A DNA stretch of 18,074 bases from Clostridia bacterium (GTDB lineage: Bacteria; Bacillota_A; Clostridia; TANB77; CAG-508). The position numbers and the translations under genes were made by a program. Shown here in pieces: positions 7,419-15,059 of this stretch. The stretch spans positions 1 to 18,074 of the forward strand of contig JAAWCC010000033.1 in assembly GCA_022792975.1 (NCBI GenBank). The letters are read 5' to 3'. How positions within the stretch are numbered: position 1 is the stretch's first letter; every line of letters begins with the position of its first letter. The notes below the pieces were generated by a model. It made no database searches. It worked only from the letters and a program-made list of their open reading frames with translations, and was not told the DNA's origin.

Positions 7419-8180
7419 TTGAATAATAGGAAAAGTAAAAAAGGAATAGAATTTTATATATTTCCATTTATTTCTTTAATTATAGCAATAGTATGCATTA
7501 TATATATTATAACTTGGACAATAGAAACTAGCACAAACAAAGAAGTGCTAGAAGCCTTGATGGAAGATATAGTGACTGAAGCAGAGACAAAAAATGAGGA
7601 AACAGGAAAAACTGAAATAGTAAAAGTAATAGACTTTAACAAATTAAAGGAGAAAAATAAAGATGTTGTAGGCTGGCTAAAAGTTAACAATACAAATGTG
7701 GATTATCCTGTTGTACAATCAAATGACAACTCATACTACATAAATCACAATTTTAATGGAGAATCAAACCTAGCAGGTTGGATATTTGCAGATTATAGGA
7801 TAGAGCAGGATGGCAAAGATAAAAACTATGTGATATATGGACACAACATGAAGGATGGTTCAATGTTTGGCTCATTAAAAAAGATATTAACAAAGGAATG
7901 GTACAATAATCCAGAAAACCTAAATATAACCTATAAAACAGAAAATGAAACACATACGTACAAAGTATTCTCAATTTATGAAATACCAGTAGAAAGCTAT
8001 TACACAAATATGGGCTTTAAGACCGATGAGGAATACCAAAAATTCCTAAATACACTAAAAGAGCGTAGTAAAAAAGATTTTGGAATAAATCTAAATGCAT
8101 CAGACAAAATACTAACACTATCAACCTGCGCAAGCAATAGCAACAATAGAGTAGTACTCCATGCGGTGCTAGAAGATTAG
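7419..8180 (+). CDS. srtB: Class B sortase
   Basis: A membrane-anchored transpeptidase that would cleave the PKTG signal of the protein encoded just upstream and join it to peptidoglycan. An N-terminal helix (about 13-34) anchors 253 residues of product. Catalytic residues are visible: His142 in YGHNM, Cys237 in TLSTC and Arg244 in NNRVVLHAVL. The segment VVGWLKVNNTNVDYPVVQSNDNSYYINHNF is typical of class B. The start is TTG at 7419, chosen because AGGAGA lies at 7405-7410 and no ATG is available before the conserved region. The reading frame is intact. It is probably expressed by read-through of the terminator at 7369-7397. Confidence 0.92.
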   Translation: MNNRKSKKGIEFYIFPFISLIIAIVCIIYIITWTIETSTNKEVLEALMEDIVTEAETKNEETGKTEIVKVIDFNKLKEKNKDVVGWLKVNNTNVDYPVVQSNDNSYYINHNFNGESNLAGWIFADYRIEQDGKDKNYVIYGHNMKDGSMFGSLKKILTKEWYNNPENLNITYKTENETHTYKVFSIYEIPVESYYTNMGFKTDEEYQKFLNTLKERSKKDFGINLNASDKILTLSTCASNSNNRVVLHAVLED

Positions 8181-8199
8181 ACTACAATAAAATAAAAAA

Positions 8200-8233
8200 T
8201 CCCTAATTTCTAATAGAATTAGGAATTTTTTTT
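8200..8233 (+). terminator. Terminator after sortase
   Basis: CCTAATT (8202-8208) pairs with AATTAGG (8217-8223), followed by an eight-base T run at 8226-8233. Confidence 0.88.
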
Positions 8234-8283
8234 GCCCCTCCACATATATATAATAAAAAAGGAAAATATGAGGAGGAGAATAT

Positions 8284-9839
8284 ATGATAGACGCCATAAA
8301 AGAAAGCCTATGTATAAACAAAATTGTAGGGAGCAAAACATTTCAAATAATGATAGAAGGAGATAGCATTATACCAGATATAAAACCAGATATATTAAGA
8401 GACATATCAACTTCGCGGAAATGTTTGTATATATAAGAAGGAGATATTAGAAGGAAAAATAAGGCTAGATGGAAATGTAGATATTTACCTAATGTATCTA
8501 GTAGACGGCGAGGGAAAAAGTACAAGAGCATTTAACGCTAATATTGATTTCACCGAGATATTAGACTTTGCAGGTGTTAAAAGCGGAATGACACTTGATG
8601 AAAATGTTACAATAAAGAAAATAGAATGTAAGGTGTTAAATGGAAGAAAAGTAAGCTTTAAAGTTCTGCTTGAACTTGATGCACAAGTTTTCCTAAATGA
8701 AAACGAGGAAATGATAAGAGAAGTAAAAGGAGTAGATGATATTGAAGCTCAAATATCTTCATTAAAAATGAATTCTCTTGTTGGTCAAAACTCTTGTAAA
8801 ACATCTGCAAAAGAAACCATAGTAATAGACAGCACTGATAATTTAGAAGAAATACTTTCAGTGGACTTTAATATTGTTAATAAAGATACAAAAATCAGTT
8901 ACAATAAAGTTCTTGCAAAAGCAGATGTGGAAATGAGAATATTATATTTAACAGATGACCGGAAGAATAAAAAGAGCAGAAGAAAATATTCCAGTAATGG
9001 GATTTATAGATTTAGTAGGAGTTTCAGATGATGACTTATGTGATGTAAAGTATAAATTGAAGAATATTCTAGTCAAACCCAATGCAATTGAGGAGCATTC
9101 AATAAATGCAGAAATAGAGCTTGAGATATTCTGCAAAGTATTTGGAAACAGAGAAGTGAGTATAATACAAGATATGTACAGCCCAAGCAGGAATTTAAGC
9201 TTTAATCAAAACCAAGTAAGCACGATGGTAAATATGCAAAATACAAGAAATGAAGTAAATATAAGAGAAAAGGTAAGATTAGAAAATGAAGAATATAGTA
9301 GAATTTGCGATGCATCTGCAAAAGCGGTAATAAATGAAAAAAATATAGGAAGAGATGTTATAAAATACACAGGTGACCTAAATTTAAGATTTATTTTAAT
9401 AAATAGTGAAGAAACAGAAACCAGATCAGAAGAGGTAACATTGCCATTTTCTTTTAGTCAAGAGATAGAGGGAATAAATAAGGATAGTAGGATAGATTTA
9501 GAGTTAACACCTGTATTTCAAGAATTTACAAAGGATGGAGCAGAAGTGCTAGCAAAAATTGATTTAGAGGCAAGAACAAATTCGTATAATCTAGAAACAA
9601 TAAATGTAATAAATAGCATAGAAGAAGGAGAATGTGAAGATGAATTTCCATATAGTATGGTAATATATTTTGTAAAACCAGGAGACTCTTTATGGAAAAT
9701 AGCAAAAAAGTTTAGAAGTACTGTTGCAGACATATCAAGGATAAATAACATAGAAAATCCAGATAAAATAAGCGTAGGAATGCAATTATTTATACCAAAA
9801 AGTACAGGAGCTAGGAACCAAATACCAATAAATGTATAA
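8284..9839 (+). CDS. sipL: SipL-type spore coat morphogenetic protein, DUF3794 + LysM (two CGG +1 shifts)
   Basis: SipL binds SpoIVA and ties the coat basal layer to the forespore in C. difficile. The strong ribosome site GAGGAGGAG (8271-8279) fixes ATG 8284. Skipping one C at CGG 8416-8418 and CGG 8960-8962 joins three frames into about 517 residues, very near the C. difficile length of about 520 as I recall it. Repeated DUF3794-type segments occupy most of the chain (for example LVDGEGKSTRAFNANIDF, LINSEETETRSEEVTLPF), and a C-terminal LysM domain spans about 459-505 (VKPGDSLWKIAKKF, ISVGMQLFIPK). The first shift comes after only 44 codons (DISTS-GNVCIYKKEIL), the second gives YLTDD-GRIKRAEENIP. 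Without shifting the product would end within a few codons of 8416. yunB follows 8 bases later. Function by family; the DUF3794 family also includes other spore proteins. Confidence 0.88.
8416..8418 (+). other. CGG +1 shift site 12 (sipL)
   Basis: TCG|CGG|A. Skipping the C joins the strong ribosome site and ATG to the rest of the protein. Confidence 0.85.
8960..8962 (+). other. CGG +1 shift site 13 (sipL)
   Basis: GAC|CGG|A. Skipping the C gives Asp-Asp-Gly-Arg-Ile-Lys. Confidence 0.85.
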
Positions 9840-9847
9840 AATAAAGT

Positions 9848-10568
9848 ATGGATAAAATTTATACAAGAAAAAGAATAAGATTACCAAGTGTAAGATATGT
9901 GGGGTTCAAAAATGGCAAAAACAGCCGTAAACAAAAAATAATTTTTCAAGCACTAATTATATTAATAATAGCATTTATGACTTTAAATTCGATTGTGAGA
10001 AGTGTAGAGCCTATAATAAATAGAGTGTGCAGGGATGCAGCTATGGCAAAGGCAACATTAATTTCAAATAATATGGCAACAGAGGTAATGAAAAAGTACA
10101 CATATAGTGACTTTGTAACAATCTCAAAAGACTCAAAGGGAAATATTACTATGCTTCAATCAAATATAATAACAATAAATGAAATAACCTCAGATGTAGC
10201 AGCTAAAATTCAAGAGGAGTTAATCCAAAGCGAAGAAAGTTTAGGCAAGCTGAAGCTTCGGAAGCTTCACAGGAACAAGACTATTTTCAGGTATAGGACC
10301 AGACATAAATATAAAGTTTTTAGACACAGGGACAGTGGAAACAAAAGTAAGGTCAGAGTTTGAAAGCACAGGAATAAATCAGACTATACATAGAATTTAC
10401 CTAGATGTAAAGTGTAAAGTAAGTATTTTAACACCATATAATGTGGTAGAGGAAACAATAACAAATGAAGTAGTATTAATAGAAAACATAATAGTAGGTC
10501 TAGTGCCATCAACATATTACAACTTAGAAGGTATGGAAAAAAGTAATTTGGTAGATATAGTAGAATAA
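9848..10568 (+). CDS. yunB: Sporulation protein YunB (one CGG +1 shift)
   Basis: YunB is a mother-cell sporulation protein of unclear biochemical role. The product is about 239 residues: a basic N-terminus, a single membrane helix (about 33-50, IIFQALIILIIAFMTLNSI), then an outer domain with MAKATLISNNMATEVMKKY and, after skipping the C of CGG 10259-10261, GSFTGTRLFSGIGPDINIKF and the conserved tail IVGLVPSTYYNLE. The glycine-rich segment directly after the shift is the best conserved part of the family, so the unshifted product would lack its core. The start is preceded by only a weak ribosome site, suggesting translational coupling to sipL. Stop codon TAA 10566-10568 lies inside the left arm of the terminator. 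Confidence 0.9.
10259..10261 (+). other. CGG +1 shift site 14 (yunB)
   Basis: CTT|CGG|A. Skipping the C gives Leu-Gly-Ser-Phe-Thr-Gly, the conserved YunB core. Confidence 0.87.
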
Positions 10569-10607
10569 TAGAATTGACCCTTAAATCATGAGGGTCAATT
10601 CTATTAT
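10565..10607 (+). terminator. Perfect 17-bp terminator stem overlapping the yunB stop
   Basis: Bases 10565-10581 are exactly complementary to 10591-10607 with a 9-base loop. The stop codon of yunB is inside the left arm. Confidence 0.88.
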
Positions 10608-10737
10608 ATTGTAAGAAAACATTAGTAGTGATAGCTATTTATTAAAGGAAGGACTAAGTATATTAGTTTATGTAAGCACATTTATCAAATTGATTTTACA
10701 AATAAGTAAAAATAAATCAAAAATTTACTAAAATGTA

Positions 10738-10766
10738 TTGACATCTAACAATAATCATGATAAAAT
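10738..10766 (+). promoter_or_regulatory. Promoter of the coiled-coil gene
   Basis: TTGACA at 10738-10743, 17 bases, TAAAAT at 10761-10766, then a GGAGGTGA ribosome site at 10784-10791. Confidence 0.85.
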
Positions 10767-10795
10767 AGGCACATGCTGAGATTGGAGGTGAAAAT

Positions 10796-11143
10796 ATGAC
10801 AGAAGAACAATTAAAAATACTATTGCAGGAATTAAAAGACAGATTTGAAGGCTTTGACAAAAGATTCGATAAACTAGAAGAAGGTCAAAAGGAGTTAAGA
10901 GAAGATGTAAATGAACTAAAAGAGAATGTAAATATACTTAAAGAAGATGTAGCTATACTTAAAGAAGATGTATCAGGTTTAAAAATTAATGTAAGTTCAC
11001 TAACTGAAGATCATGAAACTCTAAAAAAGGCAACAGGAGAAATACTGAAACTTTTGAAGAAGGAAGGTGAAGAGTGCAAGAAGGACAGAAAAGCTATACA
11101 TAAAGAAATTGACAAAATTAAAACAGTAGTAGGCTTGAGTTAG
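10796..11143 (+). CDS. Small soluble coiled-coil protein, function unknown
   Basis: A 115-residue, highly charged protein with no signal peptide or membrane helix. Residues about 5-75 show heptads (DRFEGFDKRFDKLEEGQKEL, then three copies of a LKEDV/LKENV unit), so it should form a long coiled coil, with a second helical Lys-rich stretch to the end. The repeated units are also near-identical in DNA (about 10938-10972), pointing to recent unit duplication. It has its own consensus promoter, a strong GGAGGTGA ribosome site and its own terminator, so it is expressed as a single gene. I do not recognise a family beyond generic coiled-coil proteins. The frame is intact. Confidence 0.75.
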   Translation: MTEEQLKILLQELKDRFEGFDKRFDKLEEGQKELREDVNELKENVNILKEDVAILKEDVSGLKINVSSLTEDHETLKKATGEILKLLKKEGEECKKDRKAIHKEIDKIKTVVGLS

Positions 11144-11197
11144 ATATATTTTTTTCTTATTTGCAAAATTTCTATTGCAATAAAATTTTGGGGGAAA

Positions 11198-11257
11198 ATA
11201 GATGTCTTATAAATGGACACTAAACTAAAGGTGTTTATTTATAAGGCATCTATTTTA
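11198..11257 (+). terminator. Long stem-loop terminator after the coiled-coil gene
   Basis: Bases 11198-11220 pair with 11231-11253 over 23 positions with only a few G-U pairs, followed by TTTTA. The remainder of the 11144-11435 gap is AT-rich with no gene visible, apart from the ylxM promoter. Confidence 0.85.
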
Positions 11258-11374
11258 TATATTAATAATTTTTAATTCTAAATATAATTGTTAAAACAAA
11301 AACAAATTCCTAGTGTTCTTTTACTGGAATTTACTTTTAAATTTAAGTTTTTAAAATAAAATTACCCAAAACCC

Positions 11375-11403
11375 TTGACAAAAGTAAGAAAATAGTGTAA
11401 AGT
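11375..11403 (+). promoter_or_regulatory. Promoter of the ylxM-ffh operon
   Basis: TTGACA at 11375-11380, 17 bases, TAAAGT at 11398-11403. A TAGAAT at 11403-11408 is an alternative -10 but with a spacer of 22. Confidence 0.65.
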
Positions 11404-11435
11404 AGAATAGCATTACACATGTGAGGTAAAAAAGT

Positions 11436-11784
11436 ATGGATAAAAATGTTCAAATTGGCTTGTTATGTGACATCTACGGAGAGTTATTAACAAAAAATCA
11501 ACAAAATGTCTTAGATTTATACTACAACGAAAATTTATCTTTAGCAGAAGTTGCAGAAGAACTAGGCATAACAAGGCAGGCAGTAAAAGATAGTATTGCG
11601 AAAGGAGAGAAAAGACTTTTTCGGATTAGAAGAAAAGCTAGAAATTATGAAAAAAGTTCAGAAACAAGAAAAACAAATACAAAAGATATTATCTGAATTA
11701 TCAGAAATCCAAACTAAGTATACTGACGAAGAAATTGCAGCTATATTAGCAAATGTAATGAATGAGCTTAAATGTTTAGCGTAA
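11436..11784 (+). CDS. ylxM: YlxM-type HTH protein, SRP-associated (one CGG +1 shift)
   Basis: YlxM proteins are small sigma-70 region 4-like HTH proteins encoded directly before ffh and, in some Firmicutes, shown to modulate the signal recognition particle. GAGGT at 11423-11427 precedes ATG 11436. The HTH is visible at about 28-55 (LYYNENLSLAEVAEELGITRQAVKDSI). The frame breaks at CGG 11622-11624; skipping the C turns KRLF into KRLFGLEEKLEIMKKV and continues through a helical C-terminal half to TAA 11782-11784, about 115 residues, the normal family length. Without the shift the C-terminal helix would be replaced by unrelated sequence ending at 11696. ffh starts 24 bases downstream. Confidence 0.9.
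11622..11624 (+). other. CGG +1 shift site 15 (ylxM)
   Basis: TTT|CGG|A. Skipping the C gives Leu-Phe-Gly-Leu-Glu-Glu, the usual YlxM sequence after the HTH. Confidence 0.87.
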
Positions 11785-11808
11785 AAACAAAAAAGGAGAG
11801 AAAAAGTA

Positions 11809-13168
11809 ATGGCATTTGAAGGTTTATCAAGCAGACTCCAAGGAATAACACAAAAGCTTAGAGGAAAAGCAAGAATAACAGAAAGTGATTTAAAAGAAAT
11901 TTTAAGAGAAGTAAAGCTTGCACTATTAGAGGCAGATGTTAACTATAAAATAGTAAAAGAATTTATATCAGAAGTAGAAAAAAAGGCATTAGGTCAAGAT
12001 GTGCTTAAATCACTAACACCAGGGCAACAGGTTGTAAAAATAGTAAAAGACGAGCTTGTAGAATTGTTAGGAGGAGAGGAAAGTAGAATAGCTTTCACAC
12101 CAAACCCACCAACAGTTATAATGTTAGTTCGGATTACAAGGCTCAGGAAAGACAACGACCTGTGGAAAGCTTGCAAATTTACTCAGAAAACAAGGGAAAA
12201 AGCCATTGTTAGTTGCTTGCGATGTATACAGACCAGCAGCTATAAAACAATTACAAGTTGTAGGAAATAGCCTTAATATTCCAGTATTTGCAAATGAAAA
12301 CTCAAAAGATGTAGTTCATATTGCAAAGCAAGCAATGAATATTGCAATGTCTAAACTAAATGATGTAGTAATACTAGACACAGCAGGAAGACTTCATATT
12401 GATGAGGAGTTAATGCAGGAATTGCAAAATGTAAAACAAAATGTAAAACCTCATGAAATTTTACTAGTAGTAGATAGTATGACAGGTCAAGATGCTGTAA
12501 ATGTAGGAGAAACCTTCAATGAAAAACTAGGAATAGACGGAGTAATTCTTACAAAGTTAGATGGAGATACTCGTGGAGGTGCAGCACTTTCAGTAAAAAA
12601 AGTTACAGGTAGACCAATAAAGTTTGCTGCAACAGGAGAAAAACTAAGTGATATAGAAGCCTTTTATCCAAACAGAATGGCAGAAAGAATATTAGGCATG
12701 GGAGATGTTTTATCAATAATAGAAAAGGCTGAAGAAGCTCTTAGTGATCAAGAAGCAATCGAACTTGAAAAACAATTAAAAAAGCAAGAATTTGATTTAG
12801 ATGATTATTTAGCACAATTAAGACAGATTAAGAAAATGGGTTCTTTCTCATCAATACTAAAAATGCTACCAGGTGTAAATAAGCTTGGAGACATAAAAGT
12901 TGATGATAAAGAATTTGTAAAAATAGAAGCTATGATTTGTTCCATGACCAAAAAAGAAAGAAGAAATCCAAAAATATTAAACGGAGGTAGAAGACAAAGA
13001 ATAGCAAAAGGTTCAGGCACAACAGTGCAGGATATTAATAAATTCATGAAATCATTTGAAATGACACAAAACATGATGAAGCAAATGAAAAGTAAAAAAG
13101 GTGGCATGAGAAAAGCACTAAAAGGAATGAATTTAGACAATATTGATTTAAAGAACCTAAAAATGTAG
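11809..13168 (+). CDS. ffh: Signal recognition particle protein Ffh/SRP54 (one CGG +1 shift)
   Basis: The GTPase that binds signal sequences and 4.5S/6S SRP RNA and delivers ribosomes to FtsY. AAAAGGAGAG precedes ATG 11809. N domain: about 1-95 (SSRLQGITQKLRGKARITESDLKEIL). G domain: G1 P-loop GLQGSGKTT at 108-116, DVYRPAA, DTAGRLH, TKLDGDTRGGAALS. M domain: methionine-rich, with RRQRIAKGSGT and MKSFEMTQNMMKQMKSKKGGM. About 452 residues, full length. The frame breaks at CGG 12130-12132, and the skipped-C reading supplies Gly108, the first glycine of the P-loop; unshifted translation would run out of frame before the nucleotide site and stop at 12268. Ffh is essential in nearly all bacteria, so this site must be decoded or must be an error. 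Operon with ylxM. Confidence 0.96.
12130..12132 (+). other. CGG +1 shift site 16 (ffh)
   Basis: GTT|CGG|A. Skipping the C gives Val-Gly-Leu-Gln-Gly-Ser-Gly-Lys-Thr, the invariant P-loop. Confidence 0.92.
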
Positions 13169-13322
13169 TTATTAACTTTCATTATATTGTAGAAGATTTT
13201 ACTAAAATAAAAGTAAAGACTATACAGTATAAAGATGTGAAGGATACAAAAAATTATTGATTTATCAATTAGATTTTGTTAATCCATAAAAAGTATATTT
13301 ATAAAGAGGAGGAAAAAGCAAG

Positions 13323-13553
13323 ATGGTAAAAATCAGATTACAAAGAATAGGAAAGAAAAAAGCACCTTTCTATCACATCGTAGTTGCAGACTCAAGAGCA
13401 CCAAGAGATGGAAAGATAATTGAGCAAATTGGAACATATGACCCAATGAAGGAGCCAGCAGTTATTAATTTAGACAAAGAAAAATGTGCTACATGGATAA
13501 AAAATGGTGCAAGACCAACAGACACAGTAAAAGCTTTAATCGAAAAAGCATAA
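13323..13553 (+). CDS. rpsP: 30S ribosomal protein S16
   Basis: 76 residues beginning [30 protein letters not shown], with the family core [10 protein letters not shown] and a C-terminal [20 protein letters not shown]16 stabilises the body of the 30S subunit. AGAGGAGG at 13305-13312 precedes ATG 13323. The 154-base gap after ffh holds no gene and no convincing promoter, so expression may come from ffh read-through or an unrecognised promoter. Intact frame, no CGG codon; arginines are AGA only. khpA follows after 14 bases. Confidence 0.97.
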   Translation: MVKIRLQRIGKKKAPFYHIVVADSRAPRDGKIIEQIGTYDPMKEPAVINLDKEKCATWIKNGARPTDTVKALIEKA

Positions 13554-13567
13554 GGAGGAAAACTTAA

Positions 13568-13798
13568 ATGAAAGAAGTTTTGCAAACAATTTTAGCAGCT
13601 TTAGTAGAAAACAAGGAGGAAATTTACATTGAAGAAATAGAGAAGCAAAAAGAAACTGTATATGAAGTTAGAGTTGCAAAAAGCGACATGGGACGTGTAA
13701 TTGGAAAAGAGGGTAGAATAGCTAAAGCGATTAGAACTTTATTTAAAGCAGTCTCAGCAAGAGAACAAAAGAAAGTTACAATTGAATTTATAGATTAG
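13568..13798 (+). CDS. khpA: KH-domain RNA-binding protein KhpA (YlqC)
   Basis: 76 residues, a single KH domain with the RNA-binding loop GKEG (Gly46-Lys-Glu-Gly49) in MGRVIGKEGRIAKAIRTL, ending VTIEFID. KhpA works with KhpB/EloR as an RNA-binding pair affecting cell elongation and small RNAs in Firmicutes. An AAGGAGG ribosome site lies at 13552-13558, overlapping the rpsP stop. The rpsP-khpA-rimM-trmD order is standard. The frame is intact with no CGG codon; one arginine is CGT. Confidence 0.96.
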   Translation: MKEVLQTILAALVENKEEIYIEEIEKQKETVYEVRVAKSDMGRVIGKEGRIAKAIRTLFKAVSAREQKKVTIEFID

Positions 13799-13812
13799 GA
13801 GAAATCCAAAGC

Positions 13813-14345
13813 ATGGATAACTTATTAGAAATAGGTCAAATAGTAAACTCATATGGAATAAAAGGCTTTCTCAAGGTGGTGCCATATACAGACAATGTAG
13901 AAAGGTATGATGACCTAAAAACAATATATATAGAAAAGAATAGAAGGCTAATCCAAATGGAAATAGAAGAAGTAAAGTATCACAAAAATCTAGTACTTTT
14001 AAAACTAAAGGGAATAGACGATATAAATGATACTTTAGAATTAAAAAACTGCTATATCAAAATAGACAGAAAAGATGCTGTTAAATTACCAGAAGATACC
14101 TATTTTATAGTAGATTTAATAGGGCTTACAGTTATAACAGACGAGGGAGAGACTTTAGGAAATTTAATAGATGTATTTCCAACAGGAAGCAATGATGTAT
14201 ATGTTGTAAAAAATGAACTTGGAAAACAAACGTTATTACCAGCAATAGGAGATGTAATAAAGCAAGTTGATATAGAAAATAAAAAAATGGTAGTACATTT
14301 GATAGACCGGTTTAGTCCGGAGGAAACAAAGAAAATGAAGTTTAG
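13813..14345 (+). CDS. rimM: 16S rRNA processing protein RimM (one or two CGG +1 shifts at the end)
   Basis: RimM assists 30S head maturation and binds S19. PRC-barrel and RimM N-domain signatures are present: LEIGQIVNSYGIKGFLKVVPYTD, YFIVDLIGLTVITDEGE, LPAIGDVIKQVDIENKKMVVHLID. The 0-frame meets CGG at 14308-14310; skipping its C gives the usual C-terminal ending IDGLV. The new frame then meets a second CGG at 14318-14320. If that also shifts, the protein ends GGNKENEV at TAG 14343-14345 (about 176 residues); if not, it ends RRKQRK at TGA 14336-14338, overlapping the trmD ATG as ATGA. With no shift at all, the frame runs straight into trmD as a fused RimM-TrmD product. The real end is therefore uncertain; the identity is not. 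Confidence 0.92.
14308..14310 (+). other. CGG +1 shift site 17 (rimM)
   Basis: GAC|CGG|T. Skipping the C gives the usual RimM ending Asp-Gly-Leu-Val. Confidence 0.82.
14318..14320 (+). other. Possible CGG +1 shift site 18 (rimM tail / trmD ribosome site)
   Basis: GTC|CGG|A in the frame set by site 17. It overlaps the GGAGG before trmD, and the RimM tail is not conserved, so whether it shifts cannot be judged. Confidence 0.5.
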
Positions 14346-14998
14346 TGTTTTAACACTTTTTCCTGAAATGTTTGATTGCTTAAATAAAAGCATAATAGGA
14401 AGAGCAGTAGAAAAAAATCTAATAGAGTTAGAACTTATCAATATTAGAGAATTTTCAAAAAACAAGCATAAAAAAGTAGATGATACACCTTATGGTGGAG
14501 GTGCAGGAATGGTAATGATGCCAGATGTAGTATATGCTGCATATGAAGCAGTAAAAACTAAAAACTCAAGGGTAATATACATGTCTCCACAAGGTAAAAC
14601 TTTAAATCAAGAAGAAGTAAAAAGATTAAGTAAAGAAGGTCATATCATCCTACTTTGTGGACATTATGAGGGGATTGACCAAAGAGTTATAGATGAAATT
14701 GTAGATGAGGAAATTTCCATTGGAGATTATGTTGTAACAGGAGGAGAACTTCCAGCAATGGTAGTTATAGACTCAGTATCAAGATATATTGATGGAGTGC
14801 TTAGCAGAGCATCTATTGAGGAAGAAAGCTTTTCAAATAATCATTTGCTAGAATATCCACAATATACAAGACCAGAGGAGTTTCATGGAGTAAAAGTTCC
14901 AGAGGTTTTACTAAGTCGGACACCATGAAAACATAAGAAAATGGAGAAAAGAAAAGTCCATAGAGGTCACAAAAAATAAAAGACCAGACTTAAATTAG
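14335..14998 (+). CDS. trmD: tRNA (guanine-37-N1)-methyltransferase TrmD (one CGG +1 shift)
   Basis: TrmD makes m1G37 next to the anticodon of tRNAs for CUN, CCN and CGG codons, a modification that prevents +1 frameshifting. The SPOUT knot signatures are complete: [67 protein letters not shown]. The ATG 14335 lies inside the end of rimM, preceded by GGAGG at 14319-14323. At CGG 14917-14919 the frame breaks; skipping the C gives [16 protein letters not shown] and a stop at TAG 14996-14998, about 220 residues. Unshifted, the protein ends LLSRTP at 14928 and loses the conserved SGHH segment and the last helix. It is odd that a gene whose product restrains +1 frameshifting itself depends on one. 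Confidence 0.95.
14917..14919 (+). other. CGG +1 shift site 19 (trmD)
   Basis: AGT|CGG|A. Skipping the C gives Leu-Ser-Gly-His-His, an invariant TrmD motif. Confidence 0.9.
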
Positions 14999-15059
14999 AT
15001 ATTTATGCAATCAGAAAAATAAAGATTGTAAACTTATAAAAAAGAAAGGAGAAAATATA

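Noticed and set aside
10938..10972. Short DNA repeats in the coiled-coil gene as a CRISPR or regulatory repeat
   Set aside because: They are in frame and encode heptad units; there are no spacers.
13169..13322. tRNA gene or riboswitch between ffh and rpsP
   Set aside because: No cloverleaf, no conserved aptamer pattern and no strong hairpin; simply AT-rich spacer.
13813..14928. A genuine RimM-TrmD fusion protein
   Set aside because: The fused frame arises only if CGG 14308 is read without a shift; it destroys the normal RimM ending, and the same frame then ends early in TrmD at another CGG. Two separate proteins are much more likely.
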